Under the pieces are notes generated by a model, which searched no databases, was not told where the DNA came from, and saw nothing but the letters and a program-made list of their open reading frames with translations. A program made the translations under genes and the position numbers. Source: Flavobacterium sp. (GTDB taxonomy: Bacteria; Bacteroidota; Bacteroidia; Flavobacteriales; Flavobacteriaceae). From it: a stretch of DNA of 64,000 nucleotides. The stretch spans positions 1,291,870 through 1,355,869 of the forward strand of contig NZ_CP136574.1 of NCBI RefSeq assembly GCF_035195345.1. The letters run 5' to 3'. Positions 8,289 to 18,159 of the stretch are shown in pieces. Within the stretch, counting starts at the first letter, position 1. Each line of letters begins with the position of its first letter.

Positions 8289-9623
8289 TTAATTCTTAAC
8301 CCATTTTTTTATTTCGGTATTACCTTCAAAAAATATTTTGACAAAATAAAAGCCACATGATAAATCACTTACATTGAGCTTAATTTCATTTGCTGTTTTA
8401 ATGATTTGTCCATTTGAATTAATTATTTCAATATAATCAATACTTTTTTTTCCATTTTCAATAACGATAAAGTCATGTGCTGGATTGGGATATAATTTTG
8501 AGGTGTGGTTAGAAAAAGAAATAGTATTTAAAAATGTAGTATTATTTATTAAACCTAACTGCCTTTGATTGTTATTTGCAGTATCTATTCCATACCAAAT
8601 TATATCATTATCACCGTCATTATCTATATCAAAACAATAAACATTCCTAATAAATTTGTTTGCTTCTAAAATAGATTTATTGTTTAGATGACCACTTCCA
8701 TTATTTGATCTCCATGCCAATTTATGAGTCTCATCAGCATAAACGATATCAAAATAATTATCATTATTCAATTTTGAAAATTGTACTGGGTCATATTGAG
8801 TTTCTCCGCTAAAATAGCTTTGATTTTCAAATAAAGTGAACACTCCATTGTTAGAATTTAAGTATGTATCACAAGTTAAAGAATTGTTTGCTTTCACAAA
8901 AACATCTACATAATTATCATTATTAAGGTCTGCAGATTGTATAAAACTGTGCAAATCAGTAACTATTAAAATTGGTGAATTTAATCCTAAAGCAGTGCTA
9001 TTATAATATACTTCTGTACCATTAGACGAAAGAATAGCTAAATCGGTATAATTATCATTATTAAAATTGCCAACTGTCATATTGTAATATTCTTCACCAG
9101 ATGAAATAATATTTCTTTGACCAAAATTTCCAAAGCCGTCATTTAAGTATAAGGTAATCATTAAATCACAACACGCTACAATATCCATATCTGAGTCTGC
9201 ATCAAAATCGACAAAAAAAGACTTAACACAGGCTATTGGAATATTACTATCAATGATTGTTTCGGTATTAAATGGAAATTTGATAACAGCTATTTTCGAA
9301 TTATTCCCATTATTATCAGTTATTAAGAGGTCTTCAATTTTATTACTATCTACATCTGCTTTGTCAAAAAAACGTGGACGAACAACCGAAGATGGAATTA
9401 CTTGAGGGGAATTAAAATTACCTTGTCCGGTATTTTTATACCAGTTTATTTGTCCAGAATACTGACCCGCTATTATATCTTTTAAATTATCTCCATCTCT
9501 GTCAAGCCCAATGATTTCTAAAATATTCGAATTAATATTTGAATCGATTATTTGACTTTCTGAAAATTGTGAAAAACCACTAATTTTAAAAAGTAATAAG
9601 ATTATTAATGTAATTTTTCTCAT
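8289..9623 (-). CDS. T9SS-exported FG-GAP/VCBS repeat protein
   Basis: 444 residues. A signal peptide (about 1-18, cut after GFS) leads into a beta-propeller of FG-GAP/VCBS-like repeats with calcium-type loops such as DRDGDN, DADSDMD, NNDNYTD, NNDNYVD and DIDNDGDND. The C-terminal 75 residues are a type A T9SS sorting domain (LYPNPAHDFIVIE ... GFYFVKI ... KKWVKN). The protein should be exported and attached to the cell surface or released, where such propellers bind ligands or surfaces. It lies 12 nt downstream of the preceding T9SS gene and is probably co-transcribed with it. Confidence 0.9.
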   Translation of the reverse strand: MRKITLIILLLFKISGFSQFSESQIIDSNINSNILEIIGLDRDGDNLKDIIAGQYSGQINWYKNTGQGNFNSPQVIPSSVVRPRFFDKADVDSNKIEDLLITDNNGNNSKIAVIKFPFNTETIIDSNIPIACVKSFFVDFDADSDMDIVACCDLMITLYLNDGFGNFGQRNIISSGEEYYNMTVGNFNNDNYTDLAILSSNGTEVYYNSTALGLNSPILIVTDLHSFIQSADLNNDNYVDVFVKANNSLTCDTYLNSNNGVFTLFENQSYFSGETQYDPVQFSKLNNDNYFDIVYADETHKLAWRSNNGSGHLNNKSILEANKFIRNVYCFDIDNDGDNDIIWYGIDTANNNQRQLGLINNTTFLNTISFSNHTSKLYPNPAHDFIVIENGKKSIDYIEIINSNGQIIKTANEIKLNVSDLSCGFYFVKIFFEGNTEIKKWVKN

Positions 9624-9635
9624 AGTAAATTTAAT

Positions 9636-11399
9636 TTAGTTAATAATTAACTTTTCAGTTTTAGAAAAATTATCTGATGTAATATTCACAAAATAAATTC
9701 CTTTATTTAAGTCCGAAATTATTATTATTTCATCACTCTTAATATTATCTTTTGAAATTACAATTTTACCTGAAACATCAATAATATTGATTGAAATACC
9801 TGAAAGACTAGTTTCATTTTGAATCATAAAATATTCTGATGCAGGATTAGGATAAATAATCATTGCTTTTTTGTTATTGCTTTCAATACCTAAATTACAT
9901 GCAATTGGATTACTATACTTTGCTATGAAAGTACCTGCTATGCCACTTGTAATGCTATTGGAAGTAATATTTAGAACTCCAGCTGCAGTAGGGTCAAAGT
10001 CTAAAGTATTTCTAAAACTACCAGAGATAAAAAGGTTATTATTATTGTCAATACTTATAGGTAAATATCCATTAAATTCTACAAATGTAGGAGTTCCAAG
10101 ACCTGCAATTGGCATGACCCAATTGTAAGTACCACTGTTTTCGTACATCGCTATAAACACATCTGTATCGTTGATTTCGGTGGTAAGGTTACCTTGGTTT
10201 GCAACTGTGCTAAAATTACAATTTCCTGTGAATTCACCTGAGATAATAATACGATCACAAGCATCAATTTTCATATTTGCAATCGATGAATTTCCAGATG
10301 AAGCGCCAACTGGTTTTCCTATAGTATCTGCCCAAAGCAAGTTACCCCCATTGTCAAATTTTGCTAATGATGAGATATATTCAAAATTAGTATCTAAAGT
10401 TGTTGTTGTTGAAAAAGAAGCAACACCATTAAAAGAACTTGCCAAAACTAAATTATCATTACTATCTTTCTTTACAAGAGAATAAACAAAATCAGTATCA
10501 CTATCTCCTTCCAAATGGTTAGTCCAAATTAGATTTCCTGAATTGTCAAATTTCGCAATAAATGAAGAGCTAATTGCTCCAAAAGAATTTGATAAAGAGG
10601 AAATAATTGTTTGACTAGAGGATGGATTGACATCTACATCCCCAACAAACTGACCTGAAATAAAGATATTATTATTGTTGTCTGTTTCTAATCCAGTAAG
10701 AAATACAGCACCATTCGTTAGAAATTGTTTTACCCATTGAAAATTTCCATTTTCATTAAGCGACAAAAGAAAACCATCATTATTAAAAGCCGTTAATAGA
10801 TTCGATTGATTAACTGATGGATTAAAGTCAACTGTTAAATTAAAAAAACCAGTGATAAGAATGCTATTATTGGAAAATTTAATGGCGTATGTAAAAACAT
10901 TATTTGTTTGTGCATCATTGAAATACTTTGTCCACTGCAATACTCCTGTATCATTCCATTTAGCAACAAAGAAACCTTTTGTCATGGTAAAACCAGTTAA
11001 ATAAATATTATTATTATTGTCTAAACATATTGCAGTTGGGCGTTCTTCATTTAAACCGGTAAAACTCGGATCTATTAATGTTCTAACCCAAATAAGTTCT
11101 CCATTATTGTTATATTTAGCTAAGTAAATATCGGATTCTCCATTGGTGTCATTTAAAGTCCCTCCTTGATAGGTTAGTGATGAGACTCCTGCAACTGAAA
11201 GGTCAAAGTCTGCTGTGCCATGAAAGAAACCGGCTACATAAAGATTCCCTAAATTATCTGTCGCATTGGCTCTACACCAAACCCCTTGGTTATGTGCAGA
11301 TTGAATATGCTTAGCAAATTGAACTTGAGGCGTTTGAGAGTAAATAGTTTTAAAAATAAATAATAATAGTATTACTAGAGGAAAATTAATTTTTTTCAT
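9636..11399 (-). CDS. T9SS-exported SBBP-like beta-propeller protein
   Basis: 587 residues. A signal peptide (1-21, ending IYS) is followed by repeats of about 50-60 residues with the pattern AKYNNNGELIWVRT / DNNNNIYLTGFT, typical of SBBP-like propellers. The repeats carry conserved Gly-Asn-Leu-Ile/Leu-Trp cores. A T9SS type A sorting domain closes the protein (MIIYPNPASEYFMI ... KGIYFVNI ... KTEKLIIN). It is the first gene of a probable two-gene operon with the FG-GAP gene. Ligand and role are unknown; a surface structural or adhesive function is inferred. Confidence 0.88.
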   Translation of the reverse strand: MKKINFPLVILLLFIFKTIYSQTPQVQFAKHIQSAHNQGVWCRANATDNLGNLYVAGFFHGTADFDLSVAGVSSLTYQGGTLNDTNGESDIYLAKYNNNGELIWVRTLIDPSFTGLNEERPTAICLDNNNNIYLTGFTMTKGFFVAKWNDTGVLQWTKYFNDAQTNNVFTYAIKFSNNSILITGFFNLTVDFNPSVNQSNLLTAFNNDGFLLSLNENGNFQWVKQFLTNGAVFLTGLETDNNNNIFISGQFVGDVDVNPSSSQTIISSLSNSFGAISSSFIAKFDNSGNLIWTNHLEGDSDTDFVYSLVKKDSNDNLVLASSFNGVASFSTTTTLDTNFEYISSLAKFDNGGNLLWADTIGKPVGASSGNSSIANMKIDACDRIIISGEFTGNCNFSTVANQGNLTTEINDTDVFIAMYENSGTYNWVMPIAGLGTPTFVEFNGYLPISIDNNNNLFISGSFRNTLDFDPTAAGVLNITSNSITSGIAGTFIAKYSNPIACNLGIESNNKKAMIIYPNPASEYFMIQNETSLSGISINIIDVSGKIVISKDNIKSDEIIIISDLNKGIYFVNITSDNFSKTEKLIIN

Positions 11400-11465
11400 A
11401 ATTTCAATTTTTAAGTTATATATTTAAAATTTAAGCAATAGCGAAAATATTGATGGGTTTGTATT

Positions 11466-12635
11466 TTATGATTGCACAATAAAATCATATATGTGCCGTC
11501 TATAACTTTTATAAGGTTTTTTAGCCCTGCCGATTCTAATAATCATTTGAATTTTCTTGATTTCATTAGTTTTTGTTAATTTTTCAAACTCTTTTCTAAT
11601 GTTATCCATTTCAGAATATTCTTGAATAACTTGATTTAATGGATGACAATAAAACCCGTTTTTAGCAAGTGAAAGACAAAACTGATAAAAATCTCTACCC
11701 ACATTAATTTGATCTAACAATGTATTATTTGTGGTTGTAAAAAAAATAAAATCCCTTGAAGAATCTAGACTTTTATTAAAATTCGCAAGTCCTTTTTCAA
11801 TAGTTAATTTATTATTCCAACTTTCTATTGTGTTTTTAGTAAAAGCCTTTGCAAAAAAAAGACTCAAGCCATTTAATCCATTAGCTTCAAATGTTAATCC
11901 ATCACGCTGAATTTTTGCTTCATTTTTATTAAATCTAAACATTCTCCTTGTTTCTTCATTTGTTGATAAAGTATTAAATTCTATTTGCATGGCTTTACTA
12001 AAAAAACTTTTATAATTTTCAATTTCTTTAGAATCCTTGAAATATGCAATTTGAGAATAAAAAATATTACAATTTTGCTTTACCATTTCAAAATCTTCTT
12101 TTGAAAAACTATCACTATAATATATAGAACGATTAGTTTTGCGTTGAAAAATATAATCAAACAATGGATGCTTGAGTAATGATTTATTTTGAGTTAATTT
12201 AATTAAAGCAACAGGTTTTTTTCCAATATCTTCATGCTTATATAAATCATTAGGAAATAAAGTTATCTCTGATTCAAAACCAATACCAATACTTCCAATT
12301 GCAAGTGCTTCAATAAAACATCCACAACTAATATGAATTTGTCTAACTGAGGGATCTGTTTTGGGTAGTAATTTTGTTTCATCAACATAAAGAAGCCCCT
12401 CTAAAGGATTAATAATCTCAAATTTCCATGGCTGTGTATTATGAGCACTAGGAGCATTTAAACCAATCGTGAAAGCTTTAATTATAGGTATATTTAATAA
12501 TTTGTAATCATCTCTTTTCTCTTTATCATCTATAACAACATCATTTATTTCTTCACTTATGCTTGAATTAAATGACAATAAAGTAGTCGCAGTAAAAAAC
12601 ATTCCATAGATTTCAATAAATTTCCTTCTATCCAT
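11466..12635 (-). CDS. Acg-like nitroreductase family protein
   Basis: 389 residues of the nitroreductase/Acg fold, recognised by the FMN-binding phrase LNAPSAHNTQPWKFEI near residues 57-72, a shape that places Arg/Ser/His residues for flavin phosphate binding. The N-terminus MDRRKFIEIYG followed by a short hydrophobic stretch looks like a degenerate Tat signal or anchor, so the cofactor-loaded protein may be exported. Acg proteins are thought to sequester flavin or reduce unknown substrates; the reaction here cannot be told. A Crp/Fnr gene lies directly upstream in the same direction (71-bp gap), suggesting shared control by redox or oxygen state. Confidence 0.8.
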   Translation of the reverse strand: MDRRKFIEIYGMFFTATTLLSFNSSISEEINDVVIDDKEKRDDYKLLNIPIIKAFTIGLNAPSAHNTQPWKFEIINPLEGLLYVDETKLLPKTDPSVRQIHISCGCFIEALAIGSIGIGFESEITLFPNDLYKHEDIGKKPVALIKLTQNKSLLKHPLFDYIFQRKTNRSIYYSDSFSKEDFEMVKQNCNIFYSQIAYFKDSKEIENYKSFFSKAMQIEFNTLSTNEETRRMFRFNKNEAKIQRDGLTFEANGLNGLSLFFAKAFTKNTIESWNNKLTIEKGLANFNKSLDSSRDFIFFTTTNNTLLDQINVGRDFYQFCLSLAKNGFYCHPLNQVIQEYSEMDNIRKEFEKLTKTNEIKKIQMIIRIGRAKKPYKSYRRHIYDFIVQS

Positions 12636-12706
12636 AACTTTTAACCATTTATAAAAAGTAAATTTAATTTAGTAGTTTGCTACTGCACTGAACAATTGTT
12701 AAGAAA

Positions 12707-13281
12707 TTAACTTACAATAGTTTTTCTCAATCTGCTTAGATGCTGTGGAGTTATTCCGAGGTATGAAGCTAAATACTTTAATGGGACCTTTTTAATCAAA
12801 ATTGGGTTATTTTTAAGCATATCCTGATAACGCTCTTCAGCGTTTTTGTTCAGAAAAAGAAAGATTCTTTTTTCCATATTTAAAGCAATTTTTTCTATTG
12901 CTTTCCTTCCAAGTTCTTGTGTATTTGGCAACTCTTGATATAACTTTTCCAAATCAATTTTTGAGATTACTAATAATTCCGTAGTAACAATTGCTTGAAT
13001 ATTTTCAATTGATCTAATTTCTTTTGAAAAACTAGCGAGTGATGTTACAAATTCAGTTTCAAGTGAAAAATAACAAGTTATTTCCTCTCCATTCTCATTA
13101 GTATAGTAAATCCTCAACAATCCAGATTTTAAATAGACAACATGACTGCAGTAATTTCCTGATTTTAAAAAAAAATTTTTTTTTTTAAAATCATAGGTTT
13201 AAAAAATGTTAACATATAATCTAAATCATCATCCGAAATAGAAATCAAAGCCTGAATTGTTGTTCTAAGTGATGCGTTCAT
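12707..13281 (-). pseudogene. Crp/Fnr family regulator gene, frameshifted at a homopolymer
   Basis: From the ATG at 13281 the frame encodes MNASLRTTIQALISISDDD ... MILKKK and then hits a stop just after an A11T9 tract (gene sense). One extra base in the tract would join it to ...NFFLKSGNYCSHVVYLKSG and the rest of the protein, giving 191 residues, the usual length for flavobacterial Crp/Fnr proteins. A cyclic-nucleotide-binding type beta-roll is followed by a C-terminal HTH (LKYLASYLGITPQHLSRLRK). As written only a 137-residue fragment from an internal ATG could be made. It would regulate the nitroreductase gene or itself. The break may be real, phase-variable, or a homopolymer read error. 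Confidence 0.85.
13167..13186. repeat. Homopolymer tract A9T11 (possible slippage site)
   Basis: Nine A followed by eleven T on the + strand, inside the coding part of the Crp/Fnr gene about 95-115 nt from its start. Tracts of this length slip during replication. The current length puts the gene out of frame by one base. Confidence 0.75.
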
Positions 13282-13622
13282 ATTTTATAGATATTCTTTT
13301 TAACATTAGCATTCATTGCAAAAAAACTCCTAAAAAGATTTTTTTAGTGTTTATAAGCAAATAAACATAATAAATACCTTCGATTTATTGACTTCATTAA
13401 AATATTTAGCAATACAATTACATAATAAAAAATATTATTTATCTCGTTCCATGAGGTAAATATTTTTACACTCATTTTATAATTCAAAATATTAAAACTC
13501 TCGTTTTGCTTATAAATTTATTTGTTAAAACAACTATTTGTTAAATCCCTACAAACAACAAAAAAATTTAATTTAATTTGATTAAAATTTATCAACCATT
13601 AACGTTTATAAATCATTATAAG
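13282..13622. other. AT-rich spacer, no gene seen
   Basis: About 340 bp between the Crp/Fnr gene start and the stop of the large repeat protein. No reading frame, RNA gene or strong hairpin is apparent. It should contain the Crp/Fnr promoter. Confidence 0.5.
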
Positions 13623-16600
13623 TTAATTAATGATTTTTTTAATTATTGATACACCCTCCATAGAAGTTATTTCAATAATTAAAGGCTCGTTAGTTAAAAA
13701 TAAATTGAAATCAGTCATAGTAGATTGAATGTTTTTATTGTGTAATAATAAACGACCACGCATATCAAAAATTTTTATAGAATCAATAATTGTTTTCCCA
13801 GAATCAATAACCCAATTTAAGTTTGATTTATAAATTATTACAGACTCGCTTGTAAAGTTATTATTATCAAGACTTAAAGCATTATTATATCTTAAAATAA
13901 ATCTATTATCAATTAATCCAGGCTGTGTAGTAAAATTGTAATCTCCTGAATTTAAATCATGAATTACATTTAAATAAACATCTTCCAAGTATATGCTTTC
14001 GTCTACAAAAAAGGGATCAAAATGATCTAATGAAATTTTATAAACCCCAGCTGTATTAACTTTAAAACCTAAAGGCACTATATCTGTATTATTAAAAGGC
14101 AGTGATTTGGTTTGGATTTTAAGTTTATAATTAGGTATCAAACTAAAAAAGTCAATCTCAGAATCTTGATTATTGATTATAGCTTCATATTGTTCATCGA
14201 AATCATTAGATGTGTTTGCAGCATATGCTATTAGTTGTTGTGTAAACAACCCTTGATCATTACTTAAATTCAACCATACTTTATAGTTTTCAATAATTTG
14301 AGAAACGGCTGGATTATTATTAATAGTTTCTCTGTAAAAGGTATTGTTATGTCCAGCAATTCGATGGCTATTTTTAAAAGTAATTATGCCTCCTGAACCA
14401 TAACTTTCTGTGAAAAAGCCTTGACCAGCACTTACATATCGACTTGGAGATTGACCGCCTGAAATTGCAGGATAACCCGTACCAACACCAGCCCCTAAAA
14501 AGGCATTGTAAATAGCATAATCATCAGTAGTGTATAAGTTATTTGTAATAGGCGTATTATGGGTCCAAAAGTAAAAGTTAGCTTTTACTTTTGAATTATT
14601 ATCATTGTAGAAAGCTTCTATATCTATAGTGCTAGGGTATGGATTACTGATTAAATTTTCATCATTTGTTCCCGTTGTTGTAACTTCTAAATTTATTTCG
14701 CCGTTGTTTGGAACACCACTGAAAACCCCTTGCCAAAAAGAACCAATACTAAAGCCATTATAACCATTTCGAGCTCTTGTAATATAACCTTTACCGGGAA
14801 TCATATTTGTAGTGGCGGTTTCAATTTGCCATCCATTGATTGTATTGTAACTATAAAATGTGTCAGCTAAATTTGAACCCATCCAAATACTTCCCAAAGA
14901 ATGATTTGACATTGGAGAACCCCAATAAACAAAATCATAATTATTAAAAATTGAAGATGTATTTCTCTTATAAGTAATATTACCTACATTTATAGAATTA
15001 TTAATTTGAATAAGTGAGGCATCGTTTTCAAATATTAAATTTCCAGAATTGACTTTAAGGTCATTTTGAATAATTAAGTTATGTCCCGAGTTTATAACAA
15101 CATTCCCAAAAACAATTTGAGCCGAACAAACTTCAATATTATTCAGTGATGAATAGTTCCCATTAAAAATAACTTTTTTCGTAGAATCCGGCTCACCATT
15201 ACTCCAAAAATTTCCATCCCAAACAGTTACATTTAGATTAACTTGAATAGTTGCAGTAGCACAATTTGAAGGGTTGTTATTTTCACATATACTATAAACT
15301 AGAATATATTGATTTAAATATAAATCGTTAGTGATTGTTATATTACCTGTTAAAGCATCAATAGAAATGTTAGGATTTGCACCAGATATTATACTTACAG
15401 TTACATTATTTGGCATCAAAGAGGCTCCATTTAATGTATCGTTTGAAAATATGTTACCTATTAAACCTGTTGTACTGCAAGATGGGCTATATGTGTCGTC
15501 CACGGCATTTATTACAGGCGCAGTAACATTAATAGTCACAGTAGCTTGGTCACAATTTAGAGGGTTTAATATATCACAAATACTATACGTTAAAGTATAA
15601 GTCCCTTGAGGAGTTCCTGCAGCTACAAGAACACTAGTTCCAGATAAAGTAATTCCTGAATTTGTAGATGAAACAAATGAAAGATTTACTTGTGAAGCAA
15701 CAATAGCGTTCCCATTTAATTTGTCATTTTGAAGAATATTTGAAATTGAAGTTCCTCCAACAAAACCATTGATAGCAATACCTGTATCATCTACTGCTTT
15801 AATGCCTTCTTTTAAACAAAGAGTAAAAGTCCCCCAAGAAGTATCACTTCGTGAATCAACAGAAATATAGTAGGTGTTTCCTGGAATTAGATTAGAACTC
15901 TCAACACTAACATCTGGTCCGTTTACTGAAGTTGCATATGTCTGACTTGCTATTTCAGTTATTCCATCTGATTGCCAAAGAGCCATTTGCGTGTAAAATT
16001 GAGTACCTGTTACAGTGCCAATATCGACGATTATATTCATATGTGCCGTTGAAGCAGTAAATTTAAACCAACGGTTAAACTTTGGGCCAGAATTATTCCA
16101 ATTACTTCCAGCCAATTTATCAGGAGATCCTCCTACAGTAGTATAACTTGCGTTAGGAGAACAACTATTTATAAAACTTGTAACATCAATAGCACCTTCA
16201 TAGAAATCATAATCTATATTGCTTTGTAAACAAAGCGTGAAAGAACCCATAGTGCTTGAATCAAAAGTATCAACAGAAATATAATACGTGCTTCCTGGTG
16301 TTAAACCAAAAGCTCCAATCGAAACATCCTCTCCATTACCTGCATATCTTTTACTATTTATTTGAGTGATACCATCCAATTGCCAAATTGCAATTTGTGT
16401 TCTAGATTGAGTTCCTTTTGCACCACCAATGTCAACAGTTACATTTATTTGACCTGTTGAAGGTGCTGTAAACTTAAACCATCTATTGAAACGAGGACCG
16501 GAATTATTCCAAACACTTCCAGCTAATCTGTCTGGAGTAGCCCCTGCAGTAGCATATATAGCATTTGCAGAGCAACTATTAATTATACTTGTTACATCAA

Positions 16601-17927
16601 TAGCACCTTCGTAGAAGTCATAGTCAACAGTGCTTTGTAAACATAAAGTAAAAGTTCCGAAAGAAGTATCACTTTGTGAATCTACCGAAATGTAATAAGT
16701 ATTACCTGGTATTAAACCAATATAGTTTATTTTGACATCATCATTTGGACCAGCATACCTTTGGCTTGCTATTTCACTTAGCCCATTTGATTGCCAAAGA
16801 GCTAATTGTGTTCTAGTTTGAGTACCATTTACACTACCAATATCAACAGTTATATTTATTTGACCCGTACTTGGTGCTATAAATTTGAACCATCTATTAT
16901 ATTTAGGAGCAATACTCCAATTACTTCCAGCTAGTTTATCAGGAGATCCACCTACTGTAGTATAGCTTGCGTTAGGAGAACAACTATTTATAAAACTTGT
17001 AACATCAATAGCACCTTCATAGAAATCATAATCTATATTGCTTTGTAAACAAAGCGTGAAAGAACCCATAGTACTAAAATCAAAAGAATCAACAGAAATA
17101 TAATAGGTATTTCCTGGTGTCAAACCAAAAGCTCCAATCGAAACATCCTCTCCATTACCTGCATATCTTTTACTATTTATTTGAGTGATACCATCCAATT
17201 GCCAAATTGCAATTTGTGTTCTAGATTGAGTTCCTTTTACACCACCAATGTCAACAGTTATATTTATTTGACCTGTTGAAGGTGCTGTAAACTTAAACCA
17301 TCTATTAAAACGAGGACCTGAATTATTCCAAACACTTCCGGCTAACTTATCAGCAGTACCGCCAACAGTTGTGTAAGCGGCATTTGGCGAACAACTATTT
17401 ATAAAACTTGTAACATCAATAGCACCTTCATAGAAATCATAGTCAATAGTGCTTTGTAAACATAAAGTAAAAGATCCTAATGTACTCGCATCAAAAGCGT
17501 CAACAGAAATATAATAGGTGTTTCCTGGTGTTAATACTAATGACCCTATAGAAACATCCTCTCCAGTCTGGGCAAAGCATTTACTTGTAACTTCAGTAAG
17601 CCCATCAGCTTGCCATATAGCAATTTGGGTTTTTGTTTGGGTACCTTTTCCACTACCAACATCAATTGTAGCATTTATTTGTCCTGTGGCAGGAGCAATA
17701 AACTTAAACCAAACATTATACTTTGGCCCTGAATTATTCCAATAAACCCCCGCTATTTTATCAGGCGTTCCGCCAGAAGTAGTGTAAGCCGCATTTGATG
17801 AACAACTATTTATAAGTGATGTAACATCAATAGCATTCGCATAATTGTCATTTAAAGGCTGTCCAAAGGCAGAAAAAACCAAAAAAAACAATATGAAATT
17901 GAAGTAAAAATGAATATTGGTACGCAT
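13623..17927 (-). CDS. Large T9SS-exported protein with five tandem beta-domains
   Basis: 1434 residues. A signal peptide (about 1-22) is followed by five tandem domains of about 137 residues, each opening with DFYEGAIDVTS-type sequence, containing RWFKFTAPSTGQI and GLTPGNTYYISVD and closing with GSFTLCLQS. They look like PPC-type or jelly-roll carbohydrate/adhesion modules. Two Ig/cadherin-like domains follow (each starting AVDDT), then a region of about 500 residues opening WDGNFWSNGEPDS that is shared with the next T9SS protein, and a divergent sorting-like C-terminus (FDMRGRLLLHN ... SIIKKIIN). Probably a surface adhesin. Repeats two and four are almost identical at DNA level, showing recent internal recombination. 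Confidence 0.85.
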   Translation of the reverse strand: MRTNIHFYFNFILFFLVFSAFGQPLNDNYANAIDVTSLINSCSSNAAYTTSGGTPDKIAGVYWNNSGPKYNVWFKFIAPATGQINATIDVGSGKGTQTKTQIAIWQADGLTEVTSKCFAQTGEDVSIGSLVLTPGNTYYISVDAFDASTLGSFTLCLQSTIDYDFYEGAIDVTSFINSCSPNAAYTTVGGTADKLAGSVWNNSGPRFNRWFKFTAPSTGQINITVDIGGVKGTQSRTQIAIWQLDGITQINSKRYAGNGEDVSIGAFGLTPGNTYYISVDSFDFSTMGSFTLCLQSNIDYDFYEGAIDVTSFINSCSPNASYTTVGGSPDKLAGSNWSIAPKYNRWFKFIAPSTGQINITVDIGSVNGTQTRTQLALWQSNGLSEIASQRYAGPNDDVKINYIGLIPGNTYYISVDSQSDTSFGTFTLCLQSTVDYDFYEGAIDVTSIINSCSANAIYATAGATPDRLAGSVWNNSGPRFNRWFKFTAPSTGQINVTVDIGGAKGTQSRTQIAIWQLDGITQINSKRYAGNGEDVSIGAFGLTPGSTYYISVDTFDSSTMGSFTLCLQSNIDYDFYEGAIDVTSFINSCSPNASYTTVGGSPDKLAGSNWNNSGPKFNRWFKFTASTAHMNIIVDIGTVTGTQFYTQMALWQSDGITEIASQTYATSVNGPDVSVESSNLIPGNTYYISVDSRSDTSWGTFTLCLKEGIKAVDDTGIAINGFVGGTSISNILQNDKLNGNAIVASQVNLSFVSSTNSGITLSGTSVLVAAGTPQGTYTLTYSICDILNPLNCDQATVTINVTAPVINAVDDTYSPSCSTTGLIGNIFSNDTLNGASLMPNNVTVSIISGANPNISIDALTGNITITNDLYLNQYILVYSICENNNPSNCATATIQVNLNVTVWDGNFWSNGEPDSTKKVIFNGNYSSLNNIEVCSAQIVFGNVVINSGHNLIIQNDLKVNSGNLIFENDASLIQINNSINVGNITYKRNTSSIFNNYDFVYWGSPMSNHSLGSIWMGSNLADTFYSYNTINGWQIETATTNMIPGKGYITRARNGYNGFSIGSFWQGVFSGVPNNGEINLEVTTTGTNDENLISNPYPSTIDIEAFYNDNNSKVKANFYFWTHNTPITNNLYTTDDYAIYNAFLGAGVGTGYPAISGGQSPSRYVSAGQGFFTESYGSGGIITFKNSHRIAGHNNTFYRETINNNPAVSQIIENYKVWLNLSNDQGLFTQQLIAYAANTSNDFDEQYEAIINNQDSEIDFFSLIPNYKLKIQTKSLPFNNTDIVPLGFKVNTAGVYKISLDHFDPFFVDESIYLEDVYLNVIHDLNSGDYNFTTQPGLIDNRFILRYNNALSLDNNNFTSESVIIYKSNLNWVIDSGKTIIDSIKIFDMRGRLLLHNKNIQSTMTDFNLFLTNEPLIIEITSMEGVSIIKKIIN
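15790..17890 (-). repeat. Five in-frame ~410-bp tandem repeats
   Basis: Unit boundaries, marked by the tagaaatcataatctatat-type segment encoding the DFYEGAIDV opening, fall near 16200, 16612, 17022 and 17430, with the first unit reaching about 17850. Units two (about 17020-17430) and four (about 16200-16610) are near-identical over long runs, while their neighbours are more diverged. That alternating pattern points to duplication of a two-unit block or gene conversion. Confidence 0.8.
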
Positions 17928-17999
17928 AATTTTTTAATTAAAGTTTAAAAAAGCTAACACTTTACAAATTTTAAACTTATATACAAATTAATAAATACC

Positions 18000-18016
18000 T
18001 ATAAATATGTAATTTT
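18000..18016 (+). promoter_or_regulatory. Recurring motif TATAAATATGTAATTTT
   Basis: Same 17 nt as at 8121-8137. It lies 73 bp upstream of the start of the large tandem-repeat T9SS gene, in a position suitable for an operator. Confidence 0.4.
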
Positions 18017-18018
18017 TA

Positions 18019-18062
18019 ACCCGTTGGCTGTAAATATTTTTATACAATTACACCCAACGGGT
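18019..18062. terminator. Hairpin between two T9SS genes
   Basis: ACCCGTTGG and CCAACGGGT pair across a 26-nt loop with extra pairing inside (CTGTAA/TTACA). In the minus-strand sense it follows the LRR gene and is followed by an AT/T-rich run, so it most likely terminates that transcript. Confidence 0.65.
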
Positions 18063-18159
18063 AATTTTTACTCTTTACAGAAAGTAAACTAACTCAAATA
18101 ATCTCATTTTTTATTTTTTCTATAACTAATTTCATTTTTCTAAAATAATTATAAGAAAA

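Noticed and set aside
15790..17890. CRISPR or tandem DNA satellite
   Set aside because: The repeats are about 410 bp, in frame and encode protein domains; there are no short direct repeats with unique spacers.
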